This document shows positions 18,161-24,092 of a DNA stretch of 64,000 bases, piece by piece. The DNA lies in assembly GCF_016591975.1 (NCBI RefSeq), contig NZ_AP024169.1, positions 2,333,001 through 2,397,000 on the forward strand, in the 5' to 3' direction. Every line of letters begins with the position of its first letter. Position 1 is the stretch's first letter. The translations under genes were made by a program, and so were the position numbers. This DNA is from Anaeromicropila herbilytica (GTDB taxonomy: Bacteria; Bacillota; Clostridia; Lachnospirales; Lachnospiraceae). The notes beneath the pieces were generated by a model that saw only the letters and a list, made by a program, of their open reading frames with translations, searched no databases and had not been told where the DNA came from.

Positions 18161-18601
18161 GGCTATGTTACAACAAATAGTTTATAAATGGGATTTTTTT
18201 GTAGGAGAGCCTTAAAACTCTCCTACAAACTGGAAGTTGTTATTCTACTTGTTATGGCCAATTATTTTCTTAGCTTAGGTGCAATGAGATATAGAAGACT
18301 CATAATTACAAAATATGCGACAATAGATACAACGATTTCAGCAACATCGACAGTTTTATCAAATAGATATGAAATCAAAGCATAACAAGCTCCAAAAGTA
18401 ACTGCTGAAACACCATTTCTAATTAAATTTTTTTTATTCATTTCTCCTCCATTAATTACATACATATCGCTGTGTGCCGTCCTTACGGTGTCCATTACGG
18501 ACTACATGAATACATCCAATCAACTCCTTTTTGATGTACTATTTCCTAATATTATTATGCACTATTTATTGTAAAAATCAACCATATGTTGTAACATAGC
18601 C
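18161..18601. mobile_element. 441-bp cassette with inverted ends carrying a small membrane protein gene
   Basis: Perfect 15-bp terminal inverted repeats GGCTATGTTACAACA (18161-18175) and its complement (18587-18601). Between them lie a 12-bp perfect stem-loop (18198-18229) and one small gene on the minus strand. There is no transposase, so any mobility would need to be supplied in trans. T-rich flanks (TTTTTTAAGA left, TTTTTAGAAA right) are similar but not an exact target duplication. No second copy is present in this window, so whether it is a mobile cassette is an inference from the ends. Confidence 0.55.
18262..18441 (-). CDS. Small two-helix membrane protein of unknown function
   Basis: 59 residues starting MNKKNLIRNGVSAVTFGAC and ending LLYLIAPKLRK. 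There are two predicted transmembrane helices (about 9-26 and 33-54) joined by a short acidic turn (DKTVDVAE), with basic ends, a typical positive-inside hairpin. An upstream in-frame ATG exists at 18495, but the ATG at 18441 has a textbook ribosome-binding site (GGAGGAG, 6 nt upstream), so I choose it. It is the only gene between the inverted ends of the cassette. I do not recognise the family. Confidence 0.6.
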   Translation of the reverse strand: MNKKNLIRNGVSAVTFGACYALISYLFDKTVDVAEIVVSIVAYFVIMSLLYLIAPKLRK

Positions 18602-18661
18602 TTTTTAGAAAAAAGAAAAGTAAGTATAAAAGAAAAAAGTAAAAATGACTGTAAATAGGTA

Positions 18662-18690
18662 TTGACAGAATCATATAGTTGCTATAGAAT
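18662..18690 (+). promoter_or_regulatory. Sigma-A promoter of the aspS2 leader
   Basis: TTGACA (18662-18667), a 17-nt spacer and TAGAAT (18685-18690), near consensus. Transcription should begin near 18697, giving a leader of about 485 nt before the synthetase start. Confidence 0.85.
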
Positions 18691-18737
18691 ACCAATAAAT
18701 TAAAACAAATTATAAATATAAAAAGAAGGTAGATAAT

Positions 18738-18785
18738 ATGCGTACAATTCAACATAACATTCTAAATAGGGACGACGATATTTAG
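18738..18785 (+). CDS. Asp/Asn-rich leader peptide upstream of aspS2
   Basis: 15-codon ORF MRTIQHNILNRDDDI with ribosome-binding site AGAAGGT 7 nt before its ATG, about 40 nt after the predicted transcription start. Two Asn and three consecutive Asp codons near the end are what an attenuator sensing charged tRNA(Asp)/tRNA(Asn) would use. The mRNA can form competing pairs: ACATAACATT within the ORF (18752-18761) with AATGTTATGT (18842-18851), TAGCGTTTAC (18783-18792) with GTAAGCGCTA (18811-18820), and ACATAGGT with ACCTATGT (18803-18810/18831-18838). A strong terminator follows at 18979. The function is inferred from layout, and no homologue is known to me. Confidence 0.6.
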   Translation: MRTIQHNILNRDDDI

Positions 18786-18978
18786 CGTTTACAACTATGG
18801 TTACATAGGTGTAAGCGCTAATTGTGTTGTACCTATGTGGCAATGTTATGTATGAATTTTATTAGTGTAGATCTACATAATAATAGAATCATTTCTAGGA
18901 AAAGTGAAAGAATGATAGATTACATTTTTTTGTTATATCTTATTATACTTAAACTAATTTCTTAAGATGATGAAAGAT

Positions 18979-19046
18979 AACCACATTGGTAGTATCAAGT
19001 ACTTAACGTATTTGATGCAACAACCATTGTGGTTTTTTTGTTTTTC
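18979..19046 (+). terminator. Attenuator-type terminator in the aspS2 leader
   Basis: AACCACATTGGT (18979-18990) pairs with ACCATTGTGGTT (19023-19034), one mismatch, with an inner stem ATCAAGTAC/GTATTTGAT, followed by TTTTTGTTTTTC. It lies between the promoter and the aspS2 start with no other full-size gene in between, so it must be bypassed for synthetase expression. Confidence 0.85.
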
Positions 19047-19105
19047 AGAAAGTCATTAAATAGAGTAATCCTAAAAGTTTTGTTGATATGAAAGGTTGTG
19101 ATACG

Positions 19106-19150
19106 ATGGGACATACAGATTATGCCCGAATGGATTCTCGAAATAACTAA
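19106..19150 (+). CDS. Second short ORF in the aspS2 leader
   Basis: 14-codon ORF MGHTDYARMDSRNN with an AAAGGTTGTGAT ribosome-binding site, between the attenuator and aspS2, ending 31 nt before the aspS2 start. It again contains two Asp and ends in Asn-Asn. It could be a second regulatory reading frame or a chance ORF. Nothing else supports it. Confidence 0.35.
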   Translation: MGHTDYARMDSRNN

Positions 19151-19181
19151 TAGAATAGATTAAATATTAGGAGGGTCAATT

Positions 19182-20507
19182 ATGGAATATATAAATGGAA
19201 TAGAACATGAAGAAATATTGAAAATAGAAGAGCTTAGAAAACACATTGGAGAAACAGTAAAGATTCATGGTTTTGTATACAAGATTAGAAAAATGAAGGG
19301 ATTTGCTTTTATCATATTACGCACAAGTCGTAGGTTAGTACAATGCATTTACAGTGAAGAATTCTCAGAATTCACATTATCAGAATTAATGGAGGAATCT
19401 TGTATTAATGTTATTGGAACTATCGTGTCTGATACACGTTCAAAAGTTGGATATGAGATACAGATGAAACAAATTGAAATATTGTCAACTCCTAATGAAG
19501 AGTCACCAGTTGTGATTAATAATAAATCAATGGAGATGTCTTTAGATACACTTCTTAACTCTCGTCCTATCACATTGAGAAATGAAAAGGAGCGAGCAAT
19601 ATTTAAGATTCAAGCTGGAATATGCAAAGGTTTTCGTAGTTTTCTAGAGGAAAACCAATTTACGGAGATTCATACACCAAAAATCGTAGCAACGGGAGCA
19701 GAAGGTGGAGCGAATATTTTCCCTATTGAGTACTTTAAGAAGGAAGCTTATTTAGCGCAGAGTCCACAGTTTTATAAGCAAATGATGGTTGGAGTTTTTG
19801 AAAGAGTATATGAGATTGCTCCAGTATTTCGTGCGGAAAAACATGATACGAGTAGACATCTAAATGAATATACCAGCGTTGACTTTGAAATGGGCTTTAT
19901 AGAAAGTTATGTTGACATAATGAAGATGGAGACAAGAATGATTTATTCGACGCTAGAGCTCTTAAAAGAAGAGTATCGTTACGAACTTGAATTATTGAAA
20001 GTGAATATACCTTCCATTACCGAGATACCTACAATCAAATTTATGGAGGCAAAACAGTTAATAGCTAAGGAATATCGTAGAGATATTCAAGATTACTATG
20101 ACTTCGAACCAGAAGAAGAAAAATTACTGTCAGAATGTATCAAGAAGATAACAGGAAGTGATTTCGTATTTGTTACTCATTATCCAAGCGAAAAGAGACC
20201 ATTTTATGCAATGGATGATAAGAATAATAAGAATACCACATTAAGTTTTGACTTGCTATTTCGAGGTCTTGAGATTACAACAGGAGGGCAGCGAATTCAT
20301 AATTATAAAGAACAGATGATGAAGCTAAAATCACGATCAATGAATGCTGAATTATTTGAAAGCTACTTGATGATGCATAAGCATGGTATGCCACCTCATG
20401 GCGGATTGGGGCTAGGGCTTGAAAGGTTTACAGCAAGACTTCTTGAACTTGAGAATGTAAGGTATGCCACATTATTTCCAAGAGATATTAACCGAGTTAC
20501 GCCATAA
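19182..20507 (+). CDS. aspS2: Archaeal-type (non-discriminating) aspartyl-tRNA synthetase
   Basis: 441-residue class IIb synthetase. An N-terminal OB-fold anticodon-binding domain (VKIHGFVYKIRKMKGFAFIILR, a 22-residue segment split as VKIHGFVYKIRK and MKGFAFIILR) precedes the catalytic core. The core has motif 1 in FTEIHTPKIVATGAEGGAN, motif 2 FRAEKHDTSRHLNEY and motif 3 GLGLGLERFTARLL. It lacks the large GAD insertion of bacterial AspRS, and its length of about 430-440 is that of the archaeal/eukaryal type. Enzymes of this kind in clostridia are thought to charge both tRNA(Asp) and tRNA(Asn) with Asp, the latter then being amidated by GatCAB. Expression is probably attenuated by the Asp/Asn-rich leader upstream. 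The ribosome-binding site is TAGGAGGG. Confidence 0.92.
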   Translation: MEYINGIEHEEILKIEELRKHIGETVKIHGFVYKIRKMKGFAFIILRTSRRLVQCIYSEEFSEFTLSELMEESCINVIGTIVSDTRSKVGYEIQMKQIEILSTPNEESPVVINNKSMEMSLDTLLNSRPITLRNEKERAIFKIQAGICKGFRSFLEENQFTEIHTPKIVATGAEGGANIFPIEYFKKEAYLAQSPQFYKQMMVGVFERVYEIAPVFRAEKHDTSRHLNEYTSVDFEMGFIESYVDIMKMETRMIYSTLELLKEEYRYELELLKVNIPSITEIPTIKFMEAKQLIAKEYRRDIQDYYDFEPEEEKLLSECIKKITGSDFVFVTHYPSEKRPFYAMDDKNNKNTTLSFDLLFRGLEITTGGQRIHNYKEQMMKLKSRSMNAELFESYLMMHKHGMPPHGGLGLGLERFTARLLELENVRYATLFPRDINRVTP

Positions 20508-20688
20508 TGAGGGATACTTTTGTGTAGATGTGATTTACTTTTTAAAGAAAGCATGAGCTAGATATTGATAATTTGGATAATCTAAGTCTGAATTTATAAG
20601 TATTCAATTAATTTAGTTATTATTATTATAAAGTAATTTAAGTAATTAATGTTAAGTAATAATTTAATAATTAATTTACAATATTAGG
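20508..20688. other. AT-rich spacer after aspS2
   Basis: About 180 bp of TTAATT-rich sequence before the promoter at 20689. I see no gene, terminator or strong repeat in it. Confidence 0.5.
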
Positions 20689-20745
20689 TTGACTAATATT
20701 TACAAAGGTGTTAAACTATGTTAGTCGCTGTTGTAAATATTAGTT
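20689..20745 (+). promoter_or_regulatory. Promoter with overlapping inverted repeat, ABC/DUF1854/ABC cluster
   Basis: TTGACT (20689-20694), a 17-nt spacer and TAAACT (20712-20717). A perfect 14-bp inverted repeat, ACTAATATTTACAA (20692-20705) and TTGTAAATATTAGT (20731-20744), has one arm inside the promoter and the other at the start of the transcript. This is a candidate repressor operator, or a 5' mRNA hairpin if transcription starts earlier. Confidence 0.65.
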
Positions 20746-20764
20746 AAAGAAGGAGGTGGATAAC

Positions 20765-20830
20765 ATGAGAAATCTATACAATATATCAAAAATCAGTAGT
20801 TATTTTGTCCACCTTTATTATATAAAGTAG
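20765..20830 (+). CDS. Leader peptide upstream of the ABC/DUF1854/ABC cluster (BmrB-like)
   Basis: 21-codon ORF beginning MRNLYNISKISSYFVHLYY with a very strong ribosome-binding site (AAGGAGGTGG, 20750-20759). The site itself (AGGTGGATAA, 20754-20763) can pair with TTGTCCACCT inside the ORF (20805-20814), so a ribosome moving along or stalled on the ORF would change mRNA folding. A perfect terminator follows 30 nt after the stop. The layout (promoter, tiny ORF, terminator, multidrug-type ABC pair) is the one known for Bacillus subtilis bmrB-bmrCD. The peptide sequence is not recognisably related, so function is inferred from layout. Confidence 0.65.
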   Translation: MRNLYNISKISSYFVHLYYIK

Positions 20831-20860
20831 TCGTATTTATTTTATCCTACTTACGTGTTC

Positions 20861-20899
20861 AAAAAGCCTCTGATTTTGGTCAGAGGCTTTTTCTTTTTC
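20861..20899 (+). terminator. Attenuator-type terminator before the ABC cluster
   Basis: Perfect 13-bp stem AAAAAGCCTCTGA / TCAGAGGCTTTTT with a 6-nt loop and then CTTTTTCT. It lies 30 nt after the leader ORF and about 120 nt before the first ABC gene. Confidence 0.92.
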
Positions 20900-21021
20900 T
20901 AAAGAAATGTAAGATAATAAATAAAAATGAAGAAACTAATACACAATTATATAAGCTTTGAATTATAGAATTGGTATTGCAATGATATAGCAATAAAAGA
21001 GCTAGAAAGAGAGGGAAGAGA

Positions 21022-23337
21022 ATGAAATATTTTGATAAGATACCTAGTTCAGTTGAAAATGAACTGGTGAAGCGCGGTATAATAATTGAAGATTTATTAT
21101 ATTGCGTAAAAGCGGATATGAATGGTGAAGGTTGTTATTATGATTGTTATATAACGTTCACAAAAGAAACCCTACATATCATAAGTGGTTATGAGACTTA
21201 TGGGAGAATGATGAATAGAAATAGTAAGCTTCATTTATTGGGAGCTCGTAAATCTTATAAACCGATGGATTCCATGACGTATGAGGTTAAGGATTATGCT
21301 GAAATTCCAATGAGTAAAATTGAGAATATCTATCTGGATCGACACCAAAATACAGCAAGGTTGATGGTAGCGGAAGGTGATAAAGAATATGCAATTGCTA
21401 GGTTATCTATTGGCTATTCTGATAAATTCGAGAAATTTGCCGAGAGAGTCAACCTAACTCATAAAGACGAAGAAATTAATGATACCTTATTAGATGAGGT
21501 AAAGACGCATTGCCCAACCTGTGGTGAGCCTTTTCCAGATCCAAACCGTCCAATTTGCCCATATTGTATGGATCGTCATTCGGTCTTTCGCCGTCTTATG
21601 GGGATGTTTGGGGAATTCCGTCTTGCAATGTTTGGAATTCTTTTCTGCATTGCCCTAAGTGGTGTATTTACTGTCATGTCACCATATTTCGGAACAAAGT
21701 TATTATATGATGATGTTTTAGCCAAGAATGGTAAATATTTTGGTCAGATTTTATTTGTAGTGCTTTTAATGGCGGGTGTTAGCTTAATAGGTAGGGTGTT
21801 AAACATTTGTTCTAGTTTAATCCTAGCTTATGTCATCCCTACCGTAACACATAAACTAAGATGTAAGATATTTTCTGCAATGCAGACCTTATCGCTGCCA
21901 TTCTTTACGAGCAAACAAACGGGATCTCTTATGACTCGTGTTGATAACGACTCAGAAAATATTTATTGGTTCTTCGTGGATATCGTGCCTTATGGACTCA
22001 TGAATTTCGCTAAGATTGTTGGTATTGCTGTTGTTATGTTTATGCTAAGCCCAGTACTATCATCTGGTATATTGCTCATCATTGTAGTGATACAAGTGGT
22101 TCAAAGTAAGTTCTACGGGAATCAGAGAAAGCTCTATCGAAAGTTAAATGTCGCAACACGTGCAAGTACAGCTGTTCTATCCGACGCGATGAATGGACAA
22201 AGAGTCGTAAAGGCATTTGCGAAAGAAGATCAAGAGATCAAACGTTATGGTGCAAAAAACAATGAGATGTTTACAATAGATACGATGATAAATCAAAGAA
22301 TTGCGAACTCAGTACCTGCAATCTGGATGTTTTGTCGTCTAATCAGTAATGTACTTGGTATTCTTGGAGCAATCTTAATATTAAAGGGTCAGTTAGCTCT
22401 AGGTGCTTTAACTGCCTTGCTTTCTTATACTGATATGACATATGAACCAATTAGTTTCTTTACTTGGATTGGTGATCGATGGGCTAAATGTATGGACGCT
22501 GCTTCTAGAATGTTCGAGATTCTTGACTCAACCCCTTCCATCAAAGAAAAAGAGAACCCTGTACATATTGAGAAAATGAAAGGCGATATCGAGTTAAAAA
22601 ATGTTTCTTTTGAATACGAAGCAGGAAGGCCTATTCTTAAAGATGTATCCTTTCAAATAAAAGCGGGGCATATGTTTGGAATTGTTGGTAAGACTGGTGC
22701 AGGAAAATCTACCATCATCAACCTAATGGCAAGACTTTATGATGTAACTGGTGGAGAGATCCTAATCGATGGCGTTAAGTTAAAAGATATTGCAATCAAA
22801 GATCTTAGAAAAAATATAGGTATCGTGTCACAAGAAACATATTTATTTATGGGAACGATCGAAGAGAATATTAAGTATGCAAGAGAAGATGCTACGATGG
22901 AAGAAGTAATCGAAGCAGCAAAAGCAGCACATGCGCATGAATTTATTGTAAAGTTACCAGAAGGATACAATACGAAAATCGGTTCTGGTGGAGTAACTTT
23001 ATCTGGTGGAGAAAGGCAAAGATTATCAATAGCGAGAGCAATTATTCAGAAACCAAATATCCTAATCTTAGATGAAGCAACCGCTTCCATGGATACTAGA
23101 ACTGAGAGAAAGATACAAACCGCCATTGATGAGTTAAAGAAGGGAAGAACCATAATATCCATTGCTCATCGTCTATCCACTCTTCGTGACGCTGATATGC
23201 TCTGTGTGATAGAAAATGGTGAACTGAAAGAAATGGGAACTCATGATGAATTGATTCATAAGAAAGGTAAGTATTATGAATTGTATCAATTGCAAGCAGA
23301 TGCATTAAAGTTTATAGGATTTGATGAAGCATCCTAA
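21022..23337 (+). CDS. ABC exporter subunit with N-terminal extension and zinc ribbon
   Basis: 771 residues, about 190 longer than a standard half-transporter. Residues 1-155 form an extra domain with beta-rich, PH-like character (YITFTKETLHIISGYE; IPMSKIENIYLDR). Next comes a zinc ribbon of two CxxC pairs (CPTCGEPFPDPNRPICPYC, about 163-181), then a six-helix ABC_membrane domain and an ATPase. The ATPase has Walker A GKTGAGKST (near 556), signature LSGGERQR, Walker B ILILDEATASMD and the switch His in AHRLST. Catalytic Glu and His are intact. It likely pairs with the second ABC protein downstream. Substrate unknown; NCBI names similar proteins after a cyanophycin-associated DUF1854 neighbourhood. 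The ribosome-binding site is GAGAGGGAAG. Confidence 0.9.
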   Translation: MKYFDKIPSSVENELVKRGIIIEDLLYCVKADMNGEGCYYDCYITFTKETLHIISGYETYGRMMNRNSKLHLLGARKSYKPMDSMTYEVKDYAEIPMSKIENIYLDRHQNTARLMVAEGDKEYAIARLSIGYSDKFEKFAERVNLTHKDEEINDTLLDEVKTHCPTCGEPFPDPNRPICPYCMDRHSVFRRLMGMFGEFRLAMFGILFCIALSGVFTVMSPYFGTKLLYDDVLAKNGKYFGQILFVVLLMAGVSLIGRVLNICSSLILAYVIPTVTHKLRCKIFSAMQTLSLPFFTSKQTGSLMTRVDNDSENIYWFFVDIVPYGLMNFAKIVGIAVVMFMLSPVLSSGILLIIVVIQVVQSKFYGNQRKLYRKLNVATRASTAVLSDAMNGQRVVKAFAKEDQEIKRYGAKNNEMFTIDTMINQRIANSVPAIWMFCRLISNVLGILGAILILKGQLALGALTALLSYTDMTYEPISFFTWIGDRWAKCMDAASRMFEILDSTPSIKEKENPVHIEKMKGDIELKNVSFEYEAGRPILKDVSFQIKAGHMFGIVGKTGAGKSTIINLMARLYDVTGGEILIDGVKLKDIAIKDLRKNIGIVSQETYLFMGTIEENIKYAREDATMEEVIEAAKAAHAHEFIVKLPEGYNTKIGSGGVTLSGGERQRLSIARAIIQKPNILILDEATASMDTRTERKIQTAIDELKKGRTIISIAHRLSTLRDADMLCVIENGELKEMGTHDELIHKKGKYYELYQLQADALKFIGFDEAS

Positions 23338-23386
23338 GATAATGATGCAGACATCCTTAGTTTGAGATGTTTAGCAGAAGGAGATT

Positions 23387-23446
23387 AAGAGTGAAAGAAA
23401 TTAAATTAAGAAAGGATGCCACATATGGATACTTTCACTCTTTTTT
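23387..23446 (+). terminator. Intercistronic terminator within the ABC cluster
   Basis: AAGAGTGAAAG (23387-23397) pairs with CTTTCACTCTT (23432-23442) followed by T-rich sequence; the loop is about 34 nt. A 22-codon ORF (ATG 23425, stop 23491-23493) with an AAAGGATG ribosome-binding site starts inside the loop, runs through the 3' arm and stops 3 nt before the DUF1854 start. Translation of it would melt the hairpin. Confidence 0.6.
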
Positions 23447-23496
23447 ATTTGTGGCAGTATTGTAGGCCAGCCTGCAATATGCAATGGGTATAAAAA

Positions 23497-24018
23497 ATGG
23501 AAGAAACATATGAAGTTGAGAGATTAAATATGCTACATGGTAGTAGCTTGAATTTTATTAAGAATGATAGTGGCTTTCTATCCTTAGAATTTGAAAAGAA
23601 GAAATATGAGAAAGTAATCCTAACAAGGCTGATTCCCTTCTATTCAAAAAATACATATATCAGTGTATCCTATGAAGATGAAGAAAAGAATTTTCATGAA
23701 ATTGGCGTTATAAAAGATACAAAAGATCTTATAAAAGAGCAAAGAAAAATGATAGAAGACTATTTAGAATTCAAATATTATATGCCAAAGATTACTAAGG
23801 TACATTCGATTAAAGACAATAACCGAGGCTATATTTTTGTTACAGTAAATACAACATCAGGAGAAAAGACTTTAGCAATTAGGGATTGGTATTCTAATTT
23901 TAAAATGCTAAATGATAAAATGCTCTATGTGGTAGATGCGGATGGTAATAAATATTATGCTCCTGATATCTATGAACTTGATAGAAAGAGCCTACAGTGT
24001 ATTGAAATGTTTGTATAA
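23497..24018 (+). CDS. DUF1854 family protein
   Basis: 173-residue soluble protein, beta-rich in the N-terminal half (LNFIKNDSGFLSLEFEKKKY), with the DUF1854-like core IPFYSKNTYISVSYEDEEKNFHEIG written here as IPFYSKNTYISV and EKNFHEIGVIKD. Further segments are RDWYSNFKMLNDKMLYVVD and the end APDIYELDRKS. DUF1854 proteins are encoded next to ABC transporters with the same N-terminal extension, as here between the two ABC genes. The start at ATG 23497 has a poor ribosome-binding site but follows the stop of a 22-codon ORF by 3 nt, so it may be translationally coupled; ATG 23530 is an alternative. The biochemical role is unknown. Confidence 0.75.
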   Translation: MEETYEVERLNMLHGSSLNFIKNDSGFLSLEFEKKKYEKVILTRLIPFYSKNTYISVSYEDEEKNFHEIGVIKDTKDLIKEQRKMIEDYLEFKYYMPKITKVHSIKDNNRGYIFVTVNTTSGEKTLAIRDWYSNFKMLNDKMLYVVDADGNKYYAPDIYELDRKSLQCIEMFV

Positions 24019-24092
24019 GGAAAATAGATAAGATTATGATGCATAAGTCTTTTTAAAGCACTTGTATTATCAGAAATAAAGGGGGGATTACA

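Noticed and set aside
18198..18229. Stem-loop as terminator of the small membrane protein gene
   Set aside because: The 12-bp stem is perfect, but on the minus strand it is followed by A residues, not T, so it lacks the U-tract of an intrinsic terminator.
18188..18385. Plus-strand ORF of 65 codons opposite the small membrane protein gene
   Set aside because: No ribosome-binding site; it starts within the 12-bp stem-loop and is the complement of a better supported minus-strand gene with a strong site.
18697..19046. T-box ahead of aspS2
   Set aside because: No T-box sequence of the TGGNACCGCG type is found, in contrast to the clear one upstream of metG; the leader ORF arrangement fits better.
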